Shown here: piece after piece, positions 29,623-38,880 of the stretch
How the letters are laid out: every line of letters begins with the position of its first letter
Numbering within the stretch: the stretch's first letter is position 1
NCBI RefSeq assembly: GCF_017354945.1
Contig: NZ_CP071503.1
Span: forward strand, 2,728,001-2,792,000
Direction of reading: 5' to 3'
DNA length: 64,000 bases
Source: Shewanella avicenniae
Lineage (GTDB): Bacteria > Pseudomonadota > Gammaproteobacteria > Enterobacterales > Shewanellaceae
Made by a program: the position numbers and the translations under genes
Notes under the pieces: model-generated
The model's database searches: none
The model's input: only the letters and a program-made list of their open reading frames with translations
What the model was told of the DNA's origin: nothing

Positions 29623-30537
29623 ATGTGGTTTAAAAATCTAACTCTCTACCGTTTTAACAAACCTTTTTCTATCGAGGCTGAACAGCTGGAAAAAGCGTTG
29701 GATGAATTTGTATTTCATCCCTGCTCAAGCCAGGACATCAGCAAATTTGGTTTCACCCATGCCCTTGGCAAGCTGGGGCAATCTTTGGTGCATAGCGCGG
29801 AGAACCGCCATCTTATTTGCGCGACCAAAGAAGAGAAGATTCTGCCATCACAAGTGATCCGTGAAGCATTAGATGAGAAAGTGGCGCATCTTGAAGCTGA
29901 AGAACAGCGAAAAATTACCAAAAAAGAAAAAGACGCACTGAAAGATGAAATCACCACGACACTATTACCGCGCGCGTTTAGTCGTCGTAGCCAAATTCGT
30001 GCGTTAATTTTGCCAGAGCAGCAACTCTTGTTAGTCGACAGCAGTAGCGCAACCAAAGCTGAAGAGTTACTCGCACTGTTACGTAAAGCGATTGGCAGCT
30101 TACCAGTCGTCCCCGTTAGCTTTAGCACTCCGATAGAAATCCAGCTTACTGATTGGTTGAAGCAGGGTGAGCTTCCGGTACCGTTTTACCTGTTGGACGA
30201 AGCTGAACTGAAATCAGCCGCAGATGATGGTGGGATCGTACGGTTTAAGCAGCAAGATTTGACTGAGGACGAAGTATTAGCCCATGTTGAATCGGGCAAG
30301 CAAGTACACAAACTGGCTATCCAATTTGAACAGTCTATTCAGTTTGTACTGCAATCTGATGCTGGTATTCGCCGTTTGAAGTTTGCTGAAGAGTTTCGTG
30401 CCCAAACTGATGATGTTGCAGGTGAAGATCCCTTGGCCAAGCTCGATGCCGACTTTGTGCTGATGAGCAGTGAAATTATCGTGCTACTCAACACCTTGAT
30501 CGCTAAGTTAGGTGGATTTGAAGAGCAAGCCATTTAA
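29623..30537 (+). CDS. rdgC: recombination-associated protein RdgC
   Basis: Ring-shaped DNA-binding protein that limits RecA activity. 304 residues, the usual length, beginning [15 protein letters not shown], the recognisable family start, and including [18 protein letters not shown]. It stands alone, divergent from the porin gene and convergent with the M61 peptidase gene. Confidence 0.95.
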   Translation: MWFKNLTLYRFNKPFSIEAEQLEKALDEFVFHPCSSQDISKFGFTHALGKLGQSLVHSAENRHLICATKEEKILPSQVIREALDEKVAHLEAEEQRKITKKEKDALKDEITTTLLPRAFSRRSQIRALILPEQQLLLVDSSSATKAEELLALLRKAIGSLPVVPVSFSTPIEIQLTDWLKQGELPVPFYLLDEAELKSAADDGGIVRFKQQDLTEDEVLAHVESGKQVHKLAIQFEQSIQFVLQSDAGIRRLKFAEEFRAQTDDVAGEDPLAKLDADFVLMSSEIIVLLNTLIAKLGGFEEQAI

Positions 30538-30550
30538 GAGCTCCCAAATA

Positions 30551-30580
30551 AACAAAAAGCGCCGCGCGGCGCTTTTTGTT
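30551..30580. terminator. bidirectional terminator rdgC / M61 peptidase
   Basis: AACAAAAAGCGCCG / CGGCGCTTTTTGTT is a perfect palindromic stem between convergent genes. Confidence 0.9.
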
Positions 30581-30595
30581 TATGCTCTGGCTGAA

Positions 30596-32413
30596 TTAAT
30601 CTGCCTTTTTAAAATTGCCATCACTGTCAAATGGCCAGTCGATACCCAGCCATGCTTCGAACAATGCTTTTTGTGAACGTGCAGCTTTATCCAACGGTTT
30701 GATCGCTAATTTACCTGCCGGTGTTTCAGCTAAAGTAACCACGTAAGTTTGCAAGGTGTCATCCTTAAACAGGGTCACACTAACCTTATCACCAACCTTA
30801 AAATCTTCTATGCGCTTTTCAAAACCGTCCGCGGTCACCTTTAGGCCATTAATTGCAACCAGTTCATCTCCCGCCGCAATACCAGCTGTCCAAGCCGGTC
30901 CATTGCGCTCCACCGAGGTAAACTTAAGACTAGTGCCACTGACGCTAGCCCCAATAAAGGCTTTCGTTTTTGCGTCTTTGCCGTAGCTTAGTGCTAAGCC
31001 TGCATGTTCAAGCATCTCATTAAAATCATAGCTCACTGGCGACTCGACATTTTTCGACCACCAATCGCTATAATCTCGTTTAGTGAGCTGCTGCAACAAG
31101 GTTTTAATTGTCTGAGCGTTGTAGCCTTTTGGAATTGCATAGTCACGGTAAAGCAGTTTATGCACATCACGATAAGAGGCTTTAAGTTTTGAGTCACGTA
31201 GCAGCTGATAATCCAGCGCCATCGACACTAAATACCCTTCAGAGTAGATGTTAATACTGTGATTACTGGCGTAATCGCCGCTGGTTGCCACCCACTCACC
31301 TAAACTAGTTTCTGCAACGGATTGCTGCTCGCGCCCTGGCGTATGCTGATTGCGTTCAATACGCTTGGCAATATCCTCTAAAAACTCTTTAGCGCTCATC
31401 ACGCCTGCACGTAATAGCAATTGATTTTGGAAATAGCTGGTTGAGCCTTCTGCCATCCACAGCAGATCACTCATATTTTCTTGTTGAAAATCGTAGGGTA
31501 CTAATCCTTCAGGACGGTAGGCTTTTACGTTCCAAGTATGAATAAACTCATGCGAGGCGGTACTAATAAAGCGAAGATAATCCTTACGCTCCCTGAAACT
31601 AAAACGCGGCAGTTGGATCACCGTCGAGTTGATATGTTCTGTGGCACCGCGAGCACCACTGGTGGCATGTACAATAAACAGATAACGTTCAAACGGATAT
31701 CCCTGCCAAATATCTTGTGACTTCACGGTAACTTTCTGTAAATCTTTCACCATCTGTTCGATGTCAAAGTTACCTTCGCCCCACACCACCAGCTCGAAAG
31801 CTTTGCCGTCTGCAGAGAAATTACGATATTGGCTGATCCCTGTTTCAATCGGCGAATCGATCAACACATCATAGTTATCCGCAACAAAAGTGTGCGGTTT
31901 AATGCCAGCTGCCATGCCTGAATAGCTTTTCCAGTTTTCTGGCACAGTTAACGCTACTTGCACCGGCTGATCGCGAAAACTCGGGCTGTACATCATCACC
32001 CCACTGGCATCTAAATATGCATGGGTATTGCTGATGTCACGTACACGCTGCCCCAACTCATTGGCATATAACTGGTAAGTAACGGTGACTTGTGAGGGTT
32101 GCTCAAGTGCAACCTGCCACTCACCGCTGGCGGTGCGTTGCCAAGTTAATGGTTGGCCATGCTCATCCTTGGCCACAAAATTGCGGATTCCGTCAGCTAA
32201 AGGCAACACAGTGTATTTTCCGGTGCGCCACACCGGCAGATTCACCTGTAACTGACGCTCATTGGTCATTGGAAACGACACTGACACTTGCGCCAAATGA
32301 TGTTCTGGGTCGGTAATATTGACCTGATACAAAACATCTGCCCAGGCCATTGGCGCCATACTCACACTGGCTAAAAACATGGCACACTTAGTCGACAAAC
32401 TGCTGATTTTCAC
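30596..32413 (-). CDS. M61 family peptidase with PDZ domain (exported)
   Basis: About 605 residues from a GTG at 32413, chosen because AAGGA lies six bases ahead; an ATG at 32434 and a GTG at 32470 are also in frame. A signal peptide (KCAMFLASVSMAPMAWA) leads to the periplasm. The M61 N-terminal beta domain is followed by the zinc motif HEFIH near 287 with EGSTSYF as the third ligand, and a C-terminal PDZ domain (AAGDELVAINGLKV). M61 enzymes are glycyl or broad aminopeptidases; substrate here is unknown. Confidence 0.87.
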   Translation of the reverse strand: MKISSLSTKCAMFLASVSMAPMAWADVLYQVNITDPEHHLAQVSVSFPMTNERQLQVNLPVWRTGKYTVLPLADGIRNFVAKDEHGQPLTWQRTASGEWQVALEQPSQVTVTYQLYANELGQRVRDISNTHAYLDASGVMMYSPSFRDQPVQVALTVPENWKSYSGMAAGIKPHTFVADNYDVLIDSPIETGISQYRNFSADGKAFELVVWGEGNFDIEQMVKDLQKVTVKSQDIWQGYPFERYLFIVHATSGARGATEHINSTVIQLPRFSFRERKDYLRFISTASHEFIHTWNVKAYRPEGLVPYDFQQENMSDLLWMAEGSTSYFQNQLLLRAGVMSAKEFLEDIAKRIERNQHTPGREQQSVAETSLGEWVATSGDYASNHSINIYSEGYLVSMALDYQLLRDSKLKASYRDVHKLLYRDYAIPKGYNAQTIKTLLQQLTKRDYSDWWSKNVESPVSYDFNEMLEHAGLALSYGKDAKTKAFIGASVSGTSLKFTSVERNGPAWTAGIAAGDELVAINGLKVTADGFEKRIEDFKVGDKVSVTLFKDDTLQTYVVTLAETPAGKLAIKPLDKAARSQKALFEAWLGIDWPFDSDGNFKKAD

Positions 32414-32550
32414 GCGAAATCCTTGCTGAATCATTGTTGAAATGCGGAATCCAGAGTATAACAACTCCACGGTGTTGACTCACCCCGATAACATAATCCT
32501 TAACAATTAAATATTATCGAACCCTATCAACAACCAAAGAGTTCCTATTG

Positions 32551-34698
32551 ATGCGTTGGTTTAGCTGCTGTTTTGTCGCCTTTGCTCTCTTTTTCAGTCA
32601 TGCGTCTTCGGCCAATTCTGCGGACGCAATAGAAGTGACTTACCGCGAAACCCCCCAACAGCTGTATCAGCAGTTACATGATTCCGTTAAGCAAACCATT
32701 TTCAGCTCGGCAGACGAACTTCATCGTGCCGCACTCAATACCAATCAAACTGACGACGAGCTATTTGAAAACTTATATTTTCTCGCGCGTTTAGCGCTCG
32801 AAAGTCGTGTGCAATATGAAAGCAAACCAGAAGATGCAACTGCACTTCATGATGCCTTACTCAAGATTGCCAATAGTGATTATCAGCACGCGGCCGCATT
32901 AAACATTGCAGGCCGCTACGCAGGTAGAATTAACCAGCAATATCGCGACACCGTTAGCTTTAATGAACAAGCGATTAACTACATTCGCAACGCGAAAGAT
33001 GTGCGAGCTTTACAGCTAAAAGTGGTGATTTACGATGAAATGGGCGTGGTTAACCTGATATTGAAACGCCAAGACGCGGCACTGAATAACTTTAAGCAGA
33101 TGTTAGAAGCGGCCACTTTGCTGAGGAACGATTATCTGATCGCCGAAGCCGAAGCGCGTTTAGCCAAGTACTATCGCGAAGTCGATAAAATGTCACTGGC
33201 ACTGCAACACTATACCGCCGCTTACAACGCAGCGAGTAAAGATAAAAAGCCATACCAAACTGCGATGTTAGAGATGAATTTAGCCAAGCTCTATCGTGAT
33301 TTGAAGCAGTGGAACGAAGCCCTTAATCATATTCACAAAGCCATAGAGCTGTTTCGCCAACAAGGTGACCACAAGTTTTTGTCGGCCAGTATGACGGTGA
33401 TTGCCATCATTTACGCTGAACAAGGCGAGTGGGACAAGGCGATTGATTACTATCTCAATGCTCAGCAATATGATGCTAAGTATCAAAGCCTTACTGCGCA
33501 AGCGCTCAATTTTCACAACCTTGGTGAAGCCTACTTTCATATCGATAACTACAACAAAGCATTAGAATATCTGCTGCAAGCGAACAAAATATTTCGAGAA
33601 CGTAACAGCAACCATTATCTGGTTTACAACGAAATGATGTTGGCTCAAGTGGCGATTAAAGCGGGTCAATTCGATGTTGCCTTAAGCCACGCTCAAGATG
33701 CGCTTAATCTTGCAGAAAAGCTCAGCCTGACTGATGAGCGGATTGAAGCGCTTACCTACCTGGTTAGCAGCCAACAGCATCAAGGCCAGTATGAAGCGGC
33801 GTTAAATAATCAACAACTGATAACCCAACTCACCAAAGAGAAGCTTGAAACAGCGACAACGACTGCTGCACCAAAAGCGGAAACCGAAATTGCCGAACAG
33901 AACTTGCTGCTAAAAACCCAAAAGCAGCGAACCGAATTGCAAAAGCAACAGAACATGCTGCTAAACAGGAATATCGTTATCGGTTTTCTGCTGATGTTAT
34001 TGATAGGGGTAGGCACTTATATTCTCTACAGTGCCCGTAGACGTCAGCATGAAAAAGCCTCACAGCAGCATGCAGAATCGTTACTCAAGCGAGATCCGAT
34101 GTTTCAGTTACCGGGCTATCGCGCCTTTATTGAACAACTTCAGCAAGACATCACCGGCATAGCATTGTTGCGCTTTGCTGAACTCGCGAGCACGCCCTTA
34201 ACACGCGGAATGTTTGCCGCCACGCTGATTCAAGACAATATCTATAACCGCATTAAGCTATTAAGCAATGCCAAGATATACAGCATAGCGCCGGGTGTTT
34301 TTGCCTTAGTATCGGCGCAACCCATCGATATCAAAGAACTCTATCAACGCCTTCATGGCGTCAATCTTGACGGCAATCCGTTACGGCTAGATCTTGTGGC
34401 AATTAATTTGCCGCTATTGGCAGATGATGAGGTGTCCTTGCCCGCGGAAGTGATTTTTGAAACCTTACAATGGATGCTGGCTGGCGCAGTCTCGACGCAA
34501 GCTGAGACAGGCTGTTATTTAACCATAAAGGTGCTAGAGTTTACGCCATCGACCGTATTTTCACAGCCACTCTATTTACAATTGGCACAAGCGGTTCGGC
34601 GCGGATTTATTCGAATTGAAAGTAACAAGGACAAAGACGAGATCACATGGCCTAAGTTCCAAGCGTTAGAGACGTCAGGATCTGCTAATATTCTTTGA
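32551..34698 (+). CDS. TPR-repeat membrane protein with degenerate GGDEF-like C terminus
   Basis: 715 residues from the ATG at 32551. An N-terminal signal sequence is followed by about seven TPR-type helical pairs (for example ALQHYTAAYNAASK and ALEYLLQANKIF) that would lie in the periplasm. A short coiled coil, one membrane helix near 474-494 (NIVIGFLLMLLIGVGTYILY) and a cytoplasmic end follow. The end starts RDPMFQLPGYRAFIEQL, like the DPLTGLPNRRAF start of GGDEF domains, but no GG(D/E)EF motif exists; SIAPGVFALV occupies its likely place. It is probably a sensor without cyclase activity. Ligand unknown. Confidence 0.7.
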   Translation: MRWFSCCFVAFALFFSHASSANSADAIEVTYRETPQQLYQQLHDSVKQTIFSSADELHRAALNTNQTDDELFENLYFLARLALESRVQYESKPEDATALHDALLKIANSDYQHAAALNIAGRYAGRINQQYRDTVSFNEQAINYIRNAKDVRALQLKVVIYDEMGVVNLILKRQDAALNNFKQMLEAATLLRNDYLIAEAEARLAKYYREVDKMSLALQHYTAAYNAASKDKKPYQTAMLEMNLAKLYRDLKQWNEALNHIHKAIELFRQQGDHKFLSASMTVIAIIYAEQGEWDKAIDYYLNAQQYDAKYQSLTAQALNFHNLGEAYFHIDNYNKALEYLLQANKIFRERNSNHYLVYNEMMLAQVAIKAGQFDVALSHAQDALNLAEKLSLTDERIEALTYLVSSQQHQGQYEAALNNQQLITQLTKEKLETATTTAAPKAETEIAEQNLLLKTQKQRTELQKQQNMLLNRNIVIGFLLMLLIGVGTYILYSARRRQHEKASQQHAESLLKRDPMFQLPGYRAFIEQLQQDITGIALLRFAELASTPLTRGMFAATLIQDNIYNRIKLLSNAKIYSIAPGVFALVSAQPIDIKELYQRLHGVNLDGNPLRLDLVAINLPLLADDEVSLPAEVIFETLQWMLAGAVSTQAETGCYLTIKVLEFTPSTVFSQPLYLQLAQAVRRGFIRIESNKDKDEITWPKFQALETSGSANIL

Positions 34699-34833
34699 TC
34701 TCGCTTGAAACATCGAAAAGGATTCGTTTGCGGTAACGTTTTATTGCTATAACATCAAGTTTATAAGCGATGGTTTAATGGCATAAGACTCACACAACGA
34801 TAATGCTGTAGATGCCAAAGGAATGACTCTAGA

Positions 34834-36387
34834 ATGAAAGATGCAAACGCGAGTCTGTCGCAACTTGATGTAATGAGACAGCGCTTTGATGCTGCTCAAG
34901 TTGAATTGGCTGAACTAAAAGAGGAGCGCGTTACCAAACTGCGCGCCCTGTCTAACTTCATTGGACAGCTCAGCTTAGCCTGCAAGGGGCAGAATCTTGA
35001 GCTTGATAACAAGCTGGCCAAGTTACGCGCCAATCTTACTGATGTCGAACGTCTGGATGAAATTCTCCCCGAACTGGTTGATATTGAAAAAATTCTCAAG
35101 CGTCAATACAGCCATGTCATGTCCATGCTGGAACAAGGTCGCAGTGGCTTAGCAAAATTTAGCCGTCAGCTGCAACGTGTTGAAAACGTTCCTGATAAGC
35201 TCCGTAAAGAGATTAACTACTTTAAACAAGACGTCACCAAACCATTCCATAGCGTTTGGGATTACATTCCCAAAGTAGAACAATTAATGGGTTTCTACGA
35301 ACAGACGTTAACGCTCTGTTTTGAGTCTCAAGCACCATTAAATTATCTGCCTAAATACCGCCAACTCGCCCATGAGTTAGCGCAAATTATTGCTGAAATC
35401 GACTTTACTAAGGCTCAACGTGACCAAGTACTGGTCATCAAAGAGCAACTGGCAAATGAAATTGATGTTGAAGCGCTGCTAGAATGTTATCAAACGATTT
35501 TGAGTATGCTGCTGGAGAACATCGCCAAAGAAAAAAGCGCCTCACAAGAGTTTTTATTCGCGCTCAATGAGGCATTGATGTCCGTTCGGGATTCCATCGA
35601 TGAATCACTGAACCAAGCACAGCGTAGCCAACAACTGAAAAACCAGTTGAATACCGACATTAATCATCAAGTTAATAATGTTGAAAGTGGACTTGCCGAC
35701 GTAGACGATGTCGAACTGTTGAAAACACAAGTTGTCGATCAACTGAATGTGTTGCGTGCCAGCCTCACTCGTAAAGAGGCATTAGAGCAACGCGAAATCA
35801 CCCTGTTGAAAAAGTCTGTTGAACACCTGCGTAATGAGATATCAGAGCTTTCATCAGAAACCTCGTCCTACAAAGAAAAGCTATTTGAACAACAGAAACT
35901 CAACCTGTTAGATAGTCTGACACAATTGCCTAACCGTGCCGCGCTCGATGAACGGATGGAGCAAGAGTATCGTCATTATCAGCGAAACCGTAATCCGCTG
36001 TGGGTCGCCGTTGCGGATATTGACCACTTCAAATCAATTAACGATAACTTCGGCCATAGCACAGGTGATAAGACACTGCAGGTGATCGCCATGGCATTGA
36101 AAAACTCATTGAGAGACACGGAATTTGTGGCACGTTATGGTGGTGAAGAGTTCGTGATGCTGATACCAGATGTGTCACTCAATGATATTGGTCATTTATT
36201 AAACCGTGTGCGCGAAAAAATCAAAAATATTCCATTTAAATTTAAAAATCAGCGTATTACAGTTACATTATCGATAGGAGCGGCTAAGCTCATAGACGGC
36301 GAGCACATTTTAGAAACCTTTGAACGTGCCGACGCCGCTCTCTACAAAGCAAAGCATGAGAATCGGGACAGAGTTATTATCGATTGA
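34834..36387 (+). CDS. diguanylate cyclase with N-terminal coiled-coil region
   Basis: 517 residues, no signal or membrane segment. About 340 residues of helical, coiled-coil-rich sequence precede a GGDEF domain starting at DSLTQLPNRAALDERM and containing the active-site ARYGGEEFVML near 436. The domain looks intact, so c-di-GMP synthesis is expected. The inhibitory I-site position holds RDTE instead of RxxD, which may weaken product inhibition. It follows the TPR protein by 135 bases with no terminator seen. Confidence 0.88.
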   Translation: MKDANASLSQLDVMRQRFDAAQVELAELKEERVTKLRALSNFIGQLSLACKGQNLELDNKLAKLRANLTDVERLDEILPELVDIEKILKRQYSHVMSMLEQGRSGLAKFSRQLQRVENVPDKLRKEINYFKQDVTKPFHSVWDYIPKVEQLMGFYEQTLTLCFESQAPLNYLPKYRQLAHELAQIIAEIDFTKAQRDQVLVIKEQLANEIDVEALLECYQTILSMLLENIAKEKSASQEFLFALNEALMSVRDSIDESLNQAQRSQQLKNQLNTDINHQVNNVESGLADVDDVELLKTQVVDQLNVLRASLTRKEALEQREITLLKKSVEHLRNEISELSSETSSYKEKLFEQQKLNLLDSLTQLPNRAALDERMEQEYRHYQRNRNPLWVAVADIDHFKSINDNFGHSTGDKTLQVIAMALKNSLRDTEFVARYGGEEFVMLIPDVSLNDIGHLLNRVREKIKNIPFKFKNQRITVTLSIGAAKLIDGEHILETFERADAALYKAKHENRDRVIID

Positions 36388-36422
36388 CGCACAGCGCCTG
36401 CCCCGCTTCTTAAGGAGTATGC

Positions 36423-37778
36423 ATGATCGTCAAAATCAGTCCACGCGGCAGCATGGATCAGCTTTCCCAACTCGAGGTTGACAGCTTAAAACACGGCGCC
36501 AGCAGCGAGCTTTATCAACTCTACCGTAACTGTTCACTCGCAGTTTTGGCATCTGGGGTACAAACCGACGATGCCAAGTCACTGTTTGCACTCCATCAAG
36601 ATTTTGAAATTAATGTACTACGCCGCGAACGAGGCATTAAGTTAGAACTGGTCAACCCACCACAAAGCGCCTTTGTCGATGAACAAATCATCGTGGGTAT
36701 TCAAGAGCATTTGTTCGCAGTACTGCGCGATCTCATCTACGTGCGACACAAATTTAATAACCTCAAACATATCAATCCAGAAGACCCTACCCATATCACC
36801 AACATGGTGTTTGATATTTTGCGCAATGCCCGCGCAATCTCGCCAATGCAAGACCCTAATATTGTGGTGTGCTGGGGTGGCCACAGTATTAATCAAGTGG
36901 AGTATAAGTACACCAAAGAGGTTGGCTATCAACTCGGATTGAGAAAGTTAGATATTTGTACCGGTTGTGGCCCCGGCGCAATGAAAGGGCCGATGAAAGG
37001 CGCCGCCATCGGTCACGCAAAACAACGAATTCATCAGCCACGCTACATTGGGATGACCGAGCCTAGCATTATTGCCGCTGAGCCACCGAACGAGATCGTA
37101 AACGAACTGGTCATTATGCCCGATATTGAAAAGCGCCTTGAAGCGTTTGTGCGCATGGGACATGGCATCATTATTTTCCCAGGCGGTCCAGGTACCGCGG
37201 AAGAGCTGCTGTATATTTTGGGCATATTGCTCAACGAGAAGAATGCAGATATTCCATTCCCACTGCTCCTGACGGGTCCCACTGAAAGTGCTGCTTATTT
37301 CGAAGAGCTTGATGCCTTTGTAGGCGCCACCCTTGGCAAAGCAGCACAAAGTAAATACCAGATCATCATAGATGACCCCGCTGAAGCCGCAAGACAGATG
37401 CGCTTAGCGATGGAGCAAGTGAAGCAGCACCGCAAACAAACTGGGGACTCCTATCAGTATCAATGGAGCCTGACTATTGAGCCGGATTTCCAACTGCCGT
37501 TTGAACCTACCCACGCAGCGATGGAATCGCTAGACCTACACTTTAACCAAGACAAAGCTAAGTTAGCGGCAAATCTGCGCAAAGCATTTTCTGGGATTGT
37601 GGCGGGTAACGTGAAGGCCGATACCATGCAACGGGTTGAAGATTTAGGGCCATTCAAACTGCGTGGCGACGCCGCGATTATGACATTGATGGACAAACTA
37701 CTTACAGCGTTTGTACAACAGCAAAGGATGAAGCTACCGGGGAGTCATTACACTCCGTGCTATGAAATCAGTAAATGA
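36423..37778 (+). CDS. ppnN: nucleotide 5'-monophosphate nucleosidase PpnN (LOG family)
   Basis: Cleaves purine and pyrimidine nucleoside monophosphates into base and ribose 5-phosphate; in E. coli it is controlled by (p)ppGpp. 451 residues, colinear with E. coli YgdH (454). LOG-fold motifs [17 protein letters not shown] and [16 protein letters not shown] are present, as is the C-terminal [13 protein letters not shown]. It overlaps xni by four bases, the same pairing as ygdH-ygdG in E. coli. Confidence 0.95.
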   Translation: MIVKISPRGSMDQLSQLEVDSLKHGASSELYQLYRNCSLAVLASGVQTDDAKSLFALHQDFEINVLRRERGIKLELVNPPQSAFVDEQIIVGIQEHLFAVLRDLIYVRHKFNNLKHINPEDPTHITNMVFDILRNARAISPMQDPNIVVCWGGHSINQVEYKYTKEVGYQLGLRKLDICTGCGPGAMKGPMKGAAIGHAKQRIHQPRYIGMTEPSIIAAEPPNEIVNELVIMPDIEKRLEAFVRMGHGIIIFPGGPGTAEELLYILGILLNEKNADIPFPLLLTGPTESAAYFEELDAFVGATLGKAAQSKYQIIIDDPAEAARQMRLAMEQVKQHRKQTGDSYQYQWSLTIEPDFQLPFEPTHAAMESLDLHFNQDKAKLAANLRKAFSGIVAGNVKADTMQRVEDLGPFKLRGDAAIMTLMDKLLTAFVQQQRMKLPGSHYTPCYEISK

Positions 37779-38533
37779 ATCGATTACTCATCATTGATGG
37801 TATGAATCTGGTGCGCCGTATTTTAGCGGCGCAACCCGATCAAAATGACATGCAAGCTTTGACAGTTCGTGCTATCGCCGCTTGCCGTAAATTATGTCAG
37901 CACCACCAGCCGAGCCATGTGGTCGTGGTTTGGGATGGCACCCAAGTGTCGTGGCGTAAACAGCTTTATCCTGATTATAAAAAAGGCCGTAAACCTATGC
38001 CTGAGTCTCTGGCGCAGGGGCTACCATCAATCATCACTGAACTTAAATCTAAGGGATTCAATTCGTTACAAGCAGATTCAGAAGCTGACGATGTCATTGC
38101 CACCCTCGCCTTTAAACTCAACCAATCTGGTGGTGAGGTGATTATTGTTTCCACCGATAAAGGTTTTGCTCAGCTTAATCTCCGAGCCGTGAAGCAATGG
38201 GATTATTTTGCACACCAGTGGTTGGATCTTGATGCGCTTGAACAAAAGCTGGGGGTGAGTCGGCAACAATTATTGGACTTTATTGCGTTAAGCGGTGACA
38301 GCGGCAATAAAATCCCAGGGATCAGCGGTATCGGTCCTAAATCTGCGGCGGAGTTGTTACGCAGTTATCGCTCGCTAGCCAATATCTACAATGCGCTTGA
38401 TAAGCTCGGCAGTAAACAAGCGCAAAAACTGGCAGATGGACGAGAAATGGCAAGACTTAGTTATAAGTTAGCCAAACTCAAAACCGATATGACGCTCGAC
38501 GTGCGCTTAAGCGACTATCGCCTTCAGCAATAG
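37775..38533 (+). CDS. xni: flap endonuclease Xni (ExoIX)
   Basis: 252 residues, similar to the 5'-3' exonuclease domain of DNA polymerase [63 protein letters not shown] (helix-hairpin-helix) are all visible. It binds flaps and removes them weakly in E. coli. Starts inside the end of ppnN (ATGA), so translationally coupled. It is the last core gene before the mobile nest. Confidence 0.94.
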   Translation: MNRLLIIDGMNLVRRILAAQPDQNDMQALTVRAIAACRKLCQHHQPSHVVVVWDGTQVSWRKQLYPDYKKGRKPMPESLAQGLPSIITELKSKGFNSLQADSEADDVIATLAFKLNQSGGEVIIVSTDKGFAQLNLRAVKQWDYFAHQWLDLDALEQKLGVSRQQLLDFIALSGDSGNKIPGISGIGPKSAAELLRSYRSLANIYNALDKLGSKQAQKLADGREMARLSYKLAKLKTDMTLDVRLSDYRLQQ

Positions 38534-38548
38534 CTGTAAGAGAGAAAT

Positions 38549-38681
38549 AAAGTTTCATACCAAACAGTCAAGCAACCCTGCTCGAACAGTTTAAGATTAA
38601 ACATGATCAAAAATAAAGATTCATACTGATTGCATCCATCAAGTCCGAATCAAGCTACAGCTGAGTATTAAAGTATCATAC
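38549..38681 (+). repeat. dispersed AAAGNNTCATAC repeats (3 copies)
   Basis: AAAGTTTCATAC (38549), AAAGATTCATAC (38615) and AAAGTATCATAC (38670) lie in the otherwise gene-free stretch between xni and the attC site. The same unit occurs three more times in inverted orientation beyond the mobile nest near 44577. Function unknown; a regulator-binding site or repeat family are both possible. Confidence 0.6.
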
Positions 38682-38762
38682 TCGTTGTAACTCATTTCTG
38701 GACATAAACGTGATAGAACGTTTGCTCTAATTAGTCTATTTCAGATTAAAATTTCTATGGCT

Positions 38763-38880
38763 TAACGCCCTGCTAAGAGGTGAGCAACGCAATACCGAAG
38801 CCGCTGCAAACCACCTTAATCACTAAAATCAACGCATAGTAAAAATGCCACGCGTTGCGAATCCCTCTTAAGCCGTTTGT
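38763..38880 (-). other. integron attC site (Vibrio-repeat-like)
   Basis: About 118 bases that read like the reverse complement of a Vibrio VCR: TAACGCCC, CTAAGAGGTGAGCAACGC, a middle containing CCACCTTAATCAC, then CCACGCGTTGCGAATCCCTC and TTAAGCCGTTTGT. The arms CTAAGAGG-GCAACGC and GCGTTGC-CCTCTTAAG are complementary with unpaired bases, the hallmark of attC. So the matching cassette would lie on the minus strand. No integron integrase gene is in the window. The outer GTTTGT end is where the intron begins. Confidence 0.75.

Noticed and set aside
36948..37349. 133-codon minus-strand frame opposite ppnN
   Set aside because: Antisense to a well-supported gene with no start signal.
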